Notes: generated by a model not told the origin, from the letters alone. Counted from the stretch's first letter, positions 46,280 to 57,130 are shown. The stretch: 64,000 bases of DNA from Hyposmocoma kahamanoa (GCF_003589595.1 NW_020653713.1:1153356-1217355); one strand, 5' to 3'. Program-made: numbers and translations.

Positions 46280-48270
46280 CTTGTTAGAACCAATTCTCTC
46301 TATTCTCTCTATTCGTCTATTCTCTCTCGCCTTGAAAAGGTTCAAGTTATAGCGTTCGGGGAACAAGTCTTCCAAGTCTTCAAGAATTCCACTCCATAGC
46401 TGTTCGCCATATAAATGTGGAAGCATGACGCTTCGTGCGAATCAGGGGAATATCCACAACATAGGGGTGGAACCCCCGCCCACGTCTAGTCTCCCGATCA
46501 TGGAAAGGGGAAGGCGGAATTAAATGAACGCAATTCCATCGCACACTCTCCGTGATATATCCTGTAGAATATAAGCTGGCAACTCTACGGCGGTCTTAAG
46601 GCTCTGCAGCTTTGACTCTACTAGTTCCGAGTCACCTATAAACCTCTTAGCACGCTTGTCTATTGAATCCAAGGCAAAGCCGTCCCATAAGTGACAGCAG
46701 TACTCCATACACGACCGAACTTGTGCTTGGTACAGCTGAAGCAACTGTCCCGGTGTGAAGTATCCCAAAGGATGCCAAGCTTCTTGGCTGCATTTTTGGA
46801 TATGTATTCAATGTAACTGCCGAAGTTCAGATTGGACGACAGGTTCATTGCAAGTAGGTGAAGACGGTCGGCTGGATATATCACGAAAAGTCGGAGTCAG
46901 GTGAAAGGGACTCCGGTTAGTGGAGAAAAGATACGTCTGTGTTTTGGTAGCATTAAATTTGACAAGATTGGTATCGCCCCAATCGGAGACTGCCTTAAGT
47001 GTCAAATTCACACGACTAACCATGGACTCTCGACAAGACTGGATTTCTTCTCCACTGACCCTTGCATTGGACAAGTACCTATCCACAACTGTGCTGTCAT
47101 CACCATACCCAAAGGTACCTGGAATCAACATATCATTTATATGCAGCAGAAAGAGGGTTGCGGACAGTACAGAACCCTGAGGAACTGATCTATCGTCTAT
47201 ATTCGGAAGAGTAGACTTCTAAGATCACTCGAATAGAACGTTCACTTAAGAAATCCGAAATCCAATTGCAAAGGTCAGTGGGAAGCCCATAAGAGGGAAG
47301 CTTGGTTAAAAGGCTCGTATGCCAGACCCTGTCGAAGGCCCTAGAAATGTCTAAAGACACTGCAATGGCTTCGCCATGCTCTTTATAGCCTCGCTACACA
47401 AGTGAGAGGTATACACAAGAAGATCCCCAGTAGATCGCCCTCTTCGGAATCCGTACTGGCGATCACTGAGGAGATCGTTGTCTTCAAGGTACGACAGGAG
47501 ACGGTTGTTAAGTACAAATTCCATAGTCGTGCAGAGTATGGAAGTGACGTGAGTGAAGTGAGTGAGATAGGTCTATAGTTGACAGAGTCAGCTCTGTTTC
47601 CTTTTTTAGGTACTGGTTGCACATTTGCAACCTTCTACGACCTGGGAACTACACCAGTCTCAAGCGAGAGGCGATACAGGTGTGTGAGAATAAGGACAAC
47701 TCAGACGCATAGTTACGGTGGATTATTGCTGGAATTCCATCTGCCCCGCTAGCTTTATGCACGTCTAGAATTCGCAGAGTTCTGAGTACCTCTTTTTGGC
47801 GTATGCGAACTGGCGCCATAGTGCATCCAGTCTGAGGTTAAGAAGGTGGTAGGTATCCTGCGGCATCCAGACACGAACTCTCTGCAAAGAGTGAAGGGAA
47901 GAGATTCGCCTTCTCTTCCGCAGTATGGGCCAGCGAGCCGCCTGGCCTCAGCAGAGATGGTAATGAGTGGCTACTAAAGTTTTTCTCGACCGCTTTGGCC
48001 AGGGACCAAAAGGACTAGCTGCCTGCTGGAAAAGAGGCAAGCTTGGCCCCTATGCGGCGCACATGGTCGAACTTGGCCCTGCGTAACACACTTTTACTCT
48101 TCTTGGCGGCTTTATGAAAGGCTTTCTTCAGATTCCGTGTATTCGGAGCTTTCCGTAGTCGAGCATCTGCCCAAGCTTGGTACGCAGATTGTTTTTGTGC
48201 TTCAGCTCGACTACAGTCAGCGTTAAACCATGGACGAGCTTGGGGTTTTAATTGGGCATTGGGGTGATAA
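46280..48270 (-). pseudogene. LINE-J (Jockey-type) ORF2: linker, reverse transcriptase and C-terminus, decayed
   Basis: Reading from 48270 down, the minus strand gives RPWFNADCSRAEAQKQSAYQ, KAFHKAAKKSKSVLRRAKFD, KASGADGIPAI, then VPKKGNRADSVNYRPISLTS (polymerase motif region), LLIPGTFGYGDDSTVVDRYL as the catalytic box, WGDTNLVKFNATKTQTYLFS, then LYQAQVRSCMEYCCHLWDG, KRAKRFIGDSELVESKLQSL, and at the far end RYNLNLFKARENRR. These are the successive blocks of a Jockey-clade protein that copies the element RNA into DNA at the nicked target. Stops and frameshifts break it into at least six pieces. The catalytic box reads YGDD where YADD is usual. The endonuclease half is missing; a matching one lies at 32216. 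The copy is 5'-truncated and inactive. Confidence 0.9.
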
Positions 48271-49062
48271 TAATACAGTGAATCCTAGGTATCAACAGAG
48301 CTTAATAAAAGTACTGTCATAATCCATGTCGCTGATGGTTTGTAGAAAGGGCGGAAGTACCATTTTAAAAAGTATTAATACTTTAAAACAGTTATTAAAT
48401 CCTAAAACTTGCTCCTCTGAATTTTTTTTCAAAATGGTGCTTTAGCCCTTTTTACAAAAACTGACGACATACTTCCGACAGTCAAGCATAGATCTTTCAA
48501 GAGAGATGAAACCTTCTCTGACTTAAAGATTTCCTCAAAATGTTTTCCTTTACCCAATTTTTATCAAATTTAAGGTACATTGGACACATAATATCATACC
48601 CGTAACAAAGTTAGAGCATGAGAACGAACACCTGGCAGAAGCTTGAAGAAGCGATTATTTATTTAGTAGCTTGAAAGTAGTTTGAAAGCAGTAAGTAAAG
48701 TTTGCAACAAACAAACTATTTCTTTTTTAAAGTTTATCTCAAACCTGCATTTCTTGTTTTGTCTGAATATTTTTGAAAACTATTTCTTTGCTTATAGAAT
48801 TTCAAAATTTATGATTACTATCTATTGTTTAGATAAAGTTTGTGTGCAAGACAGAGTAAAGAGCGATGGAGCGTGTCATGTCAGCATCAAATTCATAGAC
48901 CGAGTTCCTGATCCCGAAATTAGAAAAAGAACTGGGGTTCAAAGGATATTGGATAAGGATGGTAAAATGGTGCTAAGTGACATCCTGCAGCAAGATATGT
49001 TATTTATTAGCGTAGAATTTAACTGATGGCACAAATTACGGGAGGCATATTACCCTAGTATT
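48271..49062. other. No gene called; open frame at 48682-49026
   Basis: A 114-codon plus-strand frame contains VCVQDRVKSDGACHVSIKFI and PEIRKRTGVQRI near its end. EIRKRTGV recalls a segment of some LINE C-termini, but the match is short. The N-terminal half is hydrophobic and AT-driven. Not assigned. Confidence 0.3.
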
Positions 49063-49137
49063 AGTATAGTAGAAGCAGAGCTCCTTGAGAAAGAGTTCAA
49101 GCGAATTACTGCTACATTACAATGCGAGCATTACTGT

Positions 49138-49172
<35 letters not shown>
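49063..49172 (+). mobile_element. Rep-A fragment ending in a 27-base A run
   Basis: AGTAGAAGCAGAGCTCCTTG to GCGAGCATTACTG, then a break and an uninterrupted A run at 49146-49172. The missing middle and the long A run suggest a truncated retroposed copy. Confidence 0.75.
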
Positions 49173-49177
<5 letters not shown>

Positions 49178-49855
49178 GTGCTACCTAAAAAATATTACTG
49201 ACACTTGTTATTTTTAAGAGAAAAATATGCACACTTGATCACAATTTGTGTTAAGTAACAATAATGTAACAGAAGATATAATATCGCGAATAAATAAAGC
49301 TTTTGAATTTGAATCTATACAATAAGTTTACCGCCTAGCTGCCAAAAGCATAAGAAACAGGCGATCGATATGCGATCGGGTGAAGTGCTAGACTTTGACT
49401 TTATAGTCTTTTGGAGTATCTATAGTTTCGTTGAACTGAAATTTGTAGACGCGTCCATTTGTATGATTATTACAAAATTGGTCTCAATATGTGATACCAC
49501 AGCCAGACAACACCCACGCATTTCCAAATGATTATCTTACAAAAATATCAATGTAGCATTGCATCGGAGTGTTATTGATTCACGATACATGACAGCTTCT
49601 TAATAAATCCACCTACAATCGACATGAAGTTATAATAATCTCCTTTACATATGGATATTACAATCACGGCGACTAAATAACTTTTTTTGTTACTATTGTC
49701 CCTAACTCGTGAAACCTACCTTCAAACGATTGCGATTGGGGGTGGTGAACGGGTAAGGTATATAAAATCAATACAGTACAATCACTTAGAAGGCTTAAAC
49801 GTTAACACCATGACATAACGTTCAATTTCTTATACATTATCTTTTTTCTTTTTGA
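49173..49855. other. No recognised gene
   Basis: GAATTTGAATCTATACAAT at about 49300-49320, preceded by GCGAATAAATAAAGC, resembles the end of a LINE 3' region. Otherwise nothing. Confidence 0.35.
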
Positions 49856-50568
49856 CAGCAGTAGAGAATTACTGTGTTCCAGTTTTGAAAAAAAAATCTT
49901 CTCAGCGGAAATTGCACTCCGAACAAGGATATATAGATTCGTATCGACATTTTACGTTTGGGTTATACCCAAGCACCTACAATAGACGATAACTCAGTAT
50001 GGAAATTGATATACTGATTACGAGAGCAACCCTTCTGATGTCGCAACCGGTCACTCTCGACGCAACATATTATATAAATTAAATACAGCGAAGTTCCTAA
50101 GAAAATGAGAGATGGTGAACCCGATATAACCACCATTAGAATGATTATAAAAATGGACGATAAAAACATCAATTCAGAAGCCTTCGATATTTTAACCGAA
50201 TCGTTCGATTGGATATTGTTCTCCAATCGAAGGGCGCTTTTCGAGCTGTTCAGAACATTCCGAGTTATACTTTTCTCTTTTGAGTTATATAACTGTGTAC
50301 TGAATAACGTTTGTACCCTTTGCCGGTCGAGACGTTCGAGTAAACGTACGGGTGTGACGTCACTTCGATTCAGTTTCGAACATTACAGTTTGACGTTCGA
50401 CTCGGGTGTTGTGCATCGGTCGACAACTGAGTTATCGCAAGGTTCTGAATCGACCTGCAGGTACGGAAAAGGACACCTGACGATTGTATCCAATAATGAT
50501 TGAACGACAAAAATAAGACACTGAAAGAGCTCTCGATAGAATCTGAAAAGAAAAGAGGCAAGACATTT

Positions 50569-50874
50569 TAGTCGCAGTAGAGCTCCTTGTAAAAGAGTTC
50601 GTCCAGGGAAGTACTGCCATCTTATATATTTCTGCCGCCAAGCAGTAATGTCAGCATTACTGTGTTCCGGTTATGAATGGTAATGGTGCTGGTGAAATTA
50701 CAGGCACATGGGACTTGTCAACTTACGTCTCAGGGTCTCGGGCGCAGGGGCAGTGCCCCTCAGATCTTTGTAATTTAAAGCTCTGAGTGGCACTGTAATT
50801 GTCATGGGCAGGCGTGTAGCTTACCATCAGGCGCATGACTTGTTCATCCCGTCACTTGATGTTATAAAAAAAAA
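50569..50874 (+). mobile_element. Rep-A copy, full length
   Basis: From TTTAGTCGCAGTAGAGCTCC to GTCACTTGATGTTATAAAAA. It is one of the best-preserved copies and lies exactly between the two duplicated units. Confidence 0.92.
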
Positions 50875-51257
50875 TTCTTCTCAGCGGAAATTGCACTCCG
50901 AACAAGGATAGATAGACTCACCTTACCTTAACGTTTGGGTTATACCCAATCACCAACAATAGACGATAACTCTGTATGGAAATTGATACACTGATTACGA
51001 GAGCAACCCTTCTGAAGTCGCAACCAGCCACCGCATATAGTGAAGTTCCTAAGAAAATGATAGATGATGAACCCGATATAATCACCATTAGAATAATTAT
51101 AAAAATCGACAATAAAAATGTCAAGGGGTCTTCTCTCGTTCTTGGTCCGACATACATCCGAAACAATCATAATTACAGTCAAATAAGTAATACTTGATCA
51201 AATTCTTCATTCGCATCATATATATTTCAGTTTAGTCGAGTATTACTTATTTTACAG

Positions 51258-51551
51258 CATTGACTTACAATTATATGGACGTCGGGTCCGCACTAAAAAG
51301 TGTCCGAACTTATAGGGCGTTACAATCGTATACAGAGCGTCATTCACGCTTTAGTCTTGTTATTCGTTTGTTCGACGGACAGCGAAGCAAGCAAAATTAG
51401 ACAGTACTGCGATGACATTACAATTTCAATTCAACGTTTTAGCTTTTTCATATTCCTTTACATGTGTCACTACGTTTAAATAGGTTGACTTGGGACATTT
51501 TTTTCGTGGTTTTTGTATTAAACCCGTCGTCCATTTATTTGTAAGTCAATG
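51258..51551 (+). mobile_element. MITE with 8-bp target duplication, copy 2
   Basis: The ends are CATTGACTTACAA and TTGTAAGTCAATG. The flanks TTTTACAG at 51250-51257 and 51552-51559 are identical, which fixes the borders. At 294 bp this is the longest copy, with the internal CATTCACGCTTTAGTCTTG segment that copy 1 lacks. Confidence 0.95.
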
Positions 51552-51712
51552 TTTTACAGTAATTGTTTCGGATGGACGTCAGATAGAGGATGAGAGTACA
51601 GGGCCAGGTACGGAAAGGGAAACCTGACGATCCAGTGATGATTGAACGACAAAAAATAAGACACTGAAAGAAGCTGTCGACAGAATCTGAAAAGAAAAGA
51701 GACTAGACATTA

Positions 51713-51906
51713 TCATATTGTTAACAAATAATAATTATAACTTTTTAATAAAAAATAAAACCGACCATGAAACCTTATCCGCTTTCGCTGTGTTCGTTAC
51801 TACAGTCTCTTCAACGATAATCTAAGCGCATATAAAAGTCTTCATTAAAACGAATCATACGAGCTCAAACACAAGGTTGCTGATGTACAAGTTCAACAGT
51901 TCCTCT
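51713..51906. other. No recognised gene
   Basis: AT-rich, nothing assigned. Confidence 0.4.
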
Positions 51907-52053
51907 TTAACCGCTCACGCGATGCGCTCCTCCTACCGCAAAATGGCGGCTATTTGGTTTCGCAAATAAGAAAAGCATTCAGTTTAAATACAAGTTTTAG
52001 GTTACTCTAGGTGTGGTATGCGTCTACGGCTGCATGTATCGCGTGAGCGGTTA
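51907..52053 (+). mobile_element. Short TTAA-type inverted-repeat element
   Basis: TTAACCGCTCACGCGAT at 51907-51923 and its inverse ATCGCGTGAGCGGTTA at 52038-52053 give a perfect 16-bp pair. Left border TTAA, right border TTAT, as would follow from a piggyBac-type insertion with one later mutation. About 140 bp, no coding capacity. Confidence 0.6.
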
Positions 52054-52189
52054 TGTCATTTCCATCATGAAATCAGCTGTAGATCACCATAACATTATAT
52101 TTTCATTGAAATTACATCAATGTGCCAAGTTTTATTAACATCGGTTAACTAAATGAAGCAGATTCATTCCCTACCACCTTTGTATCCCT

Positions 52190-52290
52190 TTCAACCAAAA
52201 TAGAATAATCGAAGTCGGTTCCCAAATGTCGGAGTAAACATAGACACGACAAAAGACTGTCGAATTGAGAACCTCCTCCCTTTTTTGATG
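52190..52290 (-). mobile_element. Rep-E fragment, reverse
   Basis: AAGTCGGTTCCCAAATGTCG, then GTCGAATTGAGAACCTCCTC and CCTTTTTTGATGGTT, is the inverse of the Rep-E 5' end. Confidence 0.65.
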
Positions 52291-52784
52291 GTTAAAATCT
52301 AAGTATTACAGCTAATATGATTTGAAAATTGATATTCTAAGGAAACAGGAAAATAACGGCTGTAATTTAACAGAAAAACTACTTGTGAACCTGTCATTTA
52401 AAACCGCTTTATTCAAATGAGTTACGTACGACCGGTAATATTATTTTATGGCGTCACGGTGGATTTTCATGGTATGCATTGAGTTTATATTTGAATTTTC
52501 AACGCATCTGTTATTGCAAACAATATCCACGGAAATGAGTTTATTACAGAGTAGCGAGTCAATAGAAAACTTTGGCAAACTGTTAAAAGAGAATGACTTA
52601 TTTAAACATGCTCAGGGCACAACAGATAGCAACTATCTATTGTTGATAGGCAATGATAATGGAACGGGTAACTTTAGAAAACAGTAAGCCTTAAACCCTA
52701 AAAGCTACAATGAATAGTCATAGGAATTAGGTCAAACATTCTTCTTCGGGAGCGGCCATCTACCCCTTAAATAAGTCTTAGGTT
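52291..52784. other. No gene called; open frame at 52448-52687
   Basis: A 79-codon plus-strand frame begins MASRWIFMVCIEFIFEFSTH, a hydrophobic signal-like start, and runs to ACA followed by GTAAGC. No known domain, no composition shift. Left uncalled. Confidence 0.25.
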
Positions 52785-53069
52785 CATTGACTTACAATTA
52801 TATGGACGTCGGGTCCGCGCTAAAAAGTGTCCGAACTTATAAGGCGTTAAAATCGTATACAGACCGTCATTCACGCTTCAGTCTTCGTTTGTTCGACTGA
52901 CAGCGAAGCAAGCAAAATTAGACAGTACTGCGATGACATTACAATTTAAATTCAACGTTTTAGCTTTTTCATATTCGTTTAAATGTCACTACGTTTAAAT
53001 AGGTTGACTTGGGACATTTTTTCGTGGTTTTTGTATTAGACACGTCGTCCATTTATTTGTAAGTCAATG
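52785..53069 (+). mobile_element. MITE with 8-bp target duplication, copy 3
   Basis: The same 13-bp ends as copies 1 and 2. The flanks CTTAGGTT (52777-52784) and CTTAGGTC (53070-53077) match at 7 of 8 bases. 285 bp. Confidence 0.93.
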
Positions 53070-53919
53070 CTTAGGTCAGACTTTCCTAGTTTCAGATCCT
53101 AAAATAACGCCTTTGCCCACATTATTTTAAGTTGTTTATGTACTGTATTTGATCTTATGTTTGAGTAAAAAAAGTATATAATCTAACTATCTAAAAATAG
53201 TTATAAAATGAGGCATGCCTCTTTCAAATTTTCATTGACATAAACTTAAAAGGCCATGTGAAGATGGAGGGTAAGCCAATCTTCACCAACTAATGGAGCG
53301 CCACTAAATAAATTATTGAGCTTAGAATAATAATTCTAAGTTATTGAGTATTATTGCGTATTAATAAATCCTCACCATTACACCTAACGACCCTTCAGTA
53401 TGTTCCCCATAATAATTCTGATCCGATTTCATTAAAAAAAATATTACTTTTGTTGAATATGTTACATACATTATCTATGGTCATTTTAAAAATAATATTT
53501 TAGCGCTCATTTTAAGAATACGCGGGAAAATTTAGTCTATGCTTCTAGCTTCTGCTCAGAGGATGGAAAAAAATTATTACAACGGCGTTAGCGATCTCGT
53601 AATATACTTCACAATTTTGTACAGCAAATTATACAGCGCCCCTAGCGCTTAAAAGAAGAAATAATATTTTCTTTGGTCGCTACAAACATTTTATTTGGTC
53701 GCTAGCGATAATTGTCACCGTAATATCATGGTAGAGGCACTGGTGGTAGGTACGTAAAGGTGCCTTGTTTCCAAATACCACACTTGTCTAAACACGTCAA
53801 AACCTAACAAACGTTTTTGCAGTTTTGTTTTTCTAAAAAAAAAACTGTTCATTTGACCTCAGTCTCATCTAATGGAAAATGACGAAGAGGGTGACGATGG
53901 TATAAAACTTGCCCCCTAA
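53070..53919. other. No recognised gene
   Basis: GCAAATTATACAGCGCCCCT at about 53623-53643 is similar to the inverse of sequence at about 57884-57925, so part is repetitive. Confidence 0.4.
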
Positions 53920-53985
53920 ATAATTTCCATTCACTCTCGCCTTGAAAAGGCCCAAGTTGTAGCGTTTAGGGAATAAGTTAGGTTG
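53920..53985 (-). pseudogene. LINE-J ORF2 C-terminal scrap
   Basis: The minus strand reads LFPKRYNLGLFKARVNG, matching the RYNLNLFKARENRR end of the 46280 copy. Only about 20 codons survive. Confidence 0.65.
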
Positions 53986-55284
53986 GGACGTGTCACCGTA
54001 TTCACCCGACATAGATTCAGATTGTTTCTGTCTTTACAAAGTTCTTTGAAAGGACAAGACTTTGATAAAGACATGTTTTTTTTATGAAAGGGAAATTGTA
54101 AATTCACTGGAAAGATAGGAAAAGATTTACAAATCAACACGGTCAATACGTAATTGATTAAAAAGATCCCTTAATTTTTGGACCCCATTATGTACCGAGA
54201 CAAAATTTGATTATGTCAAAAAAGTTCTAAAATGATATGGAAAAGAATCCATTAACTGAAATCTTTTTAATTTTAATAGCAATTGCCGAACAATGTAATT
54301 TTACAAGTATATGAAAAAATGATACTGCGTTGACGAAACGTACAATATCATGATCTGACAGCTGTCACTGTAGCTAATAATCGGGTTCGATCGAGAGAAT
54401 GTCCGTAAAGAATGGCCAAAAGTCAGTGATGAATATGTCAAAAACACACATTGTAATATTTCAGAGACGCGACGCGAATCCAAAAATCACAGAACTGAAA
54501 CGGAATAAAAAAAGTCTATGACGTTGACATGTCGACCGTGTAATTTACTAGGATGGAAAAAGTATAGTATAGTAGTATAATAATAGATTCGTAAATCCTA
54601 TCTATTTATACTATATCGTGGATATTTTTTGCAGACCTGCAAAAGATGATTTTATTTTTTAAACAATCGCGATAGCTGGATACCAATCATTTAAAGTGTA
54701 GAAATTGCCATATATAATTATTGTGTTGCCAGTATTTTTTATGTCCGAATGATAATTTTGCGAAAATTCCATTTTATTTTGTCATGAATTCGCCGTAATT
54801 TTTTATACAAAAATATATGATGGTACTTGAGGTACATCTTTGGGCCCAAGTGGTGTGAAAGAAAAAATGGATCCTTACATATTTATTTTAAAAATTTTTT
54901 TCATTCTTACATTCGATACTGCAGGGACTTTTTGGCCAACTCGATACAAGAGGTTTTTCTATTCATATGCGATTTGTAGGAATTTCAACGTAGAATTGGC
55001 CATAATCGGATTAAGGGATATACGCCCTTACTGTAGGCATTATTTACACTCCAAGATACATTCCGTCCCCTTGTATATCTATAGGATTGCCCTAATCCGA
55101 GGGTCGTATTCTAATGTTGCCATTATGCGTAAATGAAATGTGGATTGGTTATTTTCGCCTGGTTATCATACTGAAATAATTTATTGCACGTTGAAATTAA
55201 TACTGTAACTAGATGAAAAACTCAATTTACGGGAAAACTTCATTAAAGTTTCTAAAAGTTAGTTTAAATTTTAAAATGCCAGAT
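53986..55284. other. No recognised gene
   Basis: A 98-codon frame (54840-55136) has no known motif. CGGATTAAGGG (55009-55019) and CCCTAATCCG (55089-55098) are roughly inverse to each other. Confidence 0.35.
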
Positions 55285-55325
55285 TTTCAAATTCAAATTC
55301 AAATTCAAATTATTTATTTTCTCAG
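55285..55325 (-). repeat. LINE-like 3' simple-repeat tail
   Basis: A run of AAATTC units is the inverse of the (GAATTT)n tail of LINE-T and could be its extreme 3' end. Confidence 0.5.
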
Positions 55326-55437
55326 ATAACAAGATCCATTGGTGTTAGTAAAAAAATAAAGAAACAAACTTATAGACTATTGTTAGTATGAAATTATAAT
55401 TATAAATTACTTAGAAACTAAAATGTCATGTACTTAC

Positions 55438-55478
55438 GAGGCATCTCGTGCGGAATCATTGTCCGTACGAGATGCCTC
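55438..55478. other. 16-bp hairpin
   Basis: GAGGCATCTCGTGCGG (55438-55453) pairs with CCGTACGAGATGCCTC (55463-55478) around a 9-base loop, with one G-T pair. It abuts the end of the polymerase fragment below. Confidence 0.7.
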
Positions 55479-55935
55479 AGTACAGGCGCGGGCTGCGGGC
55501 CAGCATATTTCCGCGGACCGCCAAAGCCCTGCGTTCCCTCTCGACGTCGTCATCATCTTTAAGGTCGTCGGCAAGTATATGTCCAAGATATTTAAAATGA
55601 GACACCTGTTTTACACTCATGCCATTTAGCGAAATAGCTGGAAATGACTCTGGACACCTACCGGCGGCCTTGAAGACCATGAACTCGCTTTTTTTAACAT
55701 TATAAATTAGTCCGTGTGATGCGGCATATACCTCACAGACTGCCAACATCTCCCTAATAGACTTCGCAGTCGGGCCCAGCAGCACCATGTCGTCTGCATA
55801 GCTGATGTTGTTCACACAAACATCCCCCACACAACAGCCGACACGCATGCTACTGAGCTCGACTATCAGATCATTAACATACAGGTTAAAAAGCTTTGGA
55901 GACGATAGTCCCCCCTGTCTCACGCCGCATTCTCG
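55477..55935 (-). pseudogene. Non-LTR reverse transcriptase fragment, third LINE family
   Basis: The minus strand starts ECGVRQGGLSSPKLFNLYVN (GVRQGG polymerase motif), then VCVNNISYADDMVLLGP with the catalytic YADD, then YNVKKSEFMVF and HFKYLGHILADDLKDDDD, and ends near RRALAVRGNMLAR at about 55490. About 150 codons, open throughout, so it is well preserved over the palm domain, which copies RNA into DNA. Both the N-terminal endonuclease and the C-terminus are absent. The KYLGHIL-xDD pattern separates it from LINE-J and LINE-T. The clade was not determined. Confidence 0.88.
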
Positions 55936-56067
55936 TTAAGTGAGAGTTGATAAATTACACGCGTTTACAACCTGTAGTTTCAATAGCACATTTATTAGCG
56001 GTTATACCCGGCAACTTTTTGCAGCAACTTTTTACACACACGAGCGATATTAAGCAGCGACGCAAAC

Positions 56068-56137
56068 GCGATGCAAGTGCGCGACTGCATCGATACAATC
56101 GCGCGTTTGTATCGATGCAGTCGCGCGTTTGCATCGC
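56068..56137. repeat. Foldback repeat, copy 2: 31-bp hairpin
   Basis: Arms 56068-56098 and 56107-56137 pair over 31 bp (two G-T pairs) with an 8-base loop. The inner 20 bp (GCGCGACTGCATCGATACAA and its inverse) are perfect. It is related to 44047-44130. Confidence 0.85.
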
Positions 56138-56157
56138 TGATGTAATCGCTCTATTTA

Positions 56158-56480
56158 GGTACCCTTCAAAACCAGAACGAAGTAACGCAATACTATTTGT
56201 TGGCAGAAATAAGTTTTTTGTGATACTGAGAGACGGGATGCGCCTTAGCAACATGTCTGTCCGTTGCAGTGACACTCAGAACTTTAAATCGCAAAGATCT
56301 GACGAGCACTGCCACTGCAACAGTCACCCTGAGACATAAGTTGACAAGTCCCATGTGCCTACAATTTCACCAGCACCCTTACCTTTCAAAACCGGAACGC
56401 AGTAATGCTCATTACTGCTTGGCGGCAAAAATAAGTTAGGTGGTAGTACTTCCTTTCACATGGAGGATATTGCTATTAAA
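56158..56480 (-). mobile_element. Rep-A, two reverse copies joined
   Basis: A short piece (56158-56213, ACCCTTCAAAACCAGAACGA) is followed by a nearly full copy (56214-56480, TTTTGTGATACTGAGAGACG to TTGCTATTAAAG). Both are reverse, so two insertions or a local duplication. Confidence 0.83.
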
Positions 56481-56924
56481 GTGTGAGTATTTAGGGTGAC
56501 TTTGACTGTAATAGTGTTGAATGAGATGTCATATTTAGTGAGTGGACCTATGTCTGCTACGTTCTTGACTTACTTCTTTAACCTTCTCCATTAGCGTTCA
56601 ACTTATTATACTCGCCTATTTGTTCTTGGTACTTTTGATTTGATTTTTTAGGACTCCTGAATGTTGTTGGGATATTTAACAAGATCGACTTTTCTCCATA
56701 TCTCACTCATTTCCACTTATAAAAGTTTGCGTTCGACAAAAACCAATCAAAGTTCTAAATGTTGTGAAAAAAATCCAGTTTTAATGTTTTGTACAACTGT
56801 TCAATTGTATTGCTCGTATTTTATAATTTTCCTTATACGAAGAGATACAAGAGACTCTTTTCAGATTAAATAATATTCTGGTACTCTAGATGCTATGGAG
56901 ATATTCCATGCCTCTACTATAAGA
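56481..56924. other. No recognised gene
   Basis: A 70-codon frame without known motif. Nothing assigned. Confidence 0.4.
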
Positions 56925-57130
56925 TTCTATCTCTCTCTAGTCATTCTCAACCACGTCAGCGTAGGCCTCCTTCAGTTTCTGCCAGTTTTCTCGGTTCTAT
57001 GCCACCTGTATCCAATTCAAAGCCGTCATTTTCTTTATGTCATCCTTCCAACGCATCTGCGATCTCCCTCTGGGGTGTTTTTCACCCAAGGTCGCCATTC
57101 GAGGACCGTTTCACACCAGGAGCCATGCTT
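56925..57130 (-). pseudogene. LINE ORF2 C-terminal remnant
   Basis: The minus strand encodes NGPRMATLGEKHPRGRSQMR, WKDDIKKMTALNWIQVA, a stop, NRENWQKLKEAYADVVE. PRGRxxMRWxDDI followed by WxxxAQNRxxWxxLxEAYA is the recalled tail of an arthropod LINE protein. It has at least one in-frame stop and lacks the polymerase. Confidence 0.75.

Larger units (their letters stand above)
49856..51712 (+). repeat. Tandem duplication of a ~0.7-1 kb unit, unequal copies
   Basis: Unit 1 (49891-50568) and unit 2 (50875-51712) share their first ~250 bases (CTTCTCAGCGGAAATTGCAC, GGGTTATACCCAA, CCTAAGAAAATGA) and last ~100 bases (GGTACGGAAA, TGATTGAACGACAAAA, ATCTGAAAAGAAAAGAG). Middles differ. Unit 2 is preceded by a full Rep-A copy and unit 1 by a Rep-A remnant (CAGCAGTAGAG, TACTGTGTTCCAGTTTTGAA at about 49857-49887). 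Unit 2 also carries a MITE. Open frames on both strands of the shared part have no known motif. Confidence 0.82.

Noticed and set aside
48682..49026. 114-codon frame as a possible LINE tail
   Set aside because: Only EIRKRTGV resembles LINE sequence; the rest does not align in my reading.
49146..49172. 27-base A run as a transcript poly-A tail
   Set aside because: It follows a truncated Rep-A copy and is best explained as the tail of a retroposed element.
50105..50503. 132-codon plus-strand open frame
   Set aside because: It lies across the shared and unshared parts of the duplicated unit, has no recognisable motif, and is not kept open in the second unit beyond about 50 codons.
52448..52687. 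79-codon frame with a signal-like start and a GTAAGC end
   Set aside because: The donor match is weak (ACA before GT), and the frame has no domain and no composition shift.
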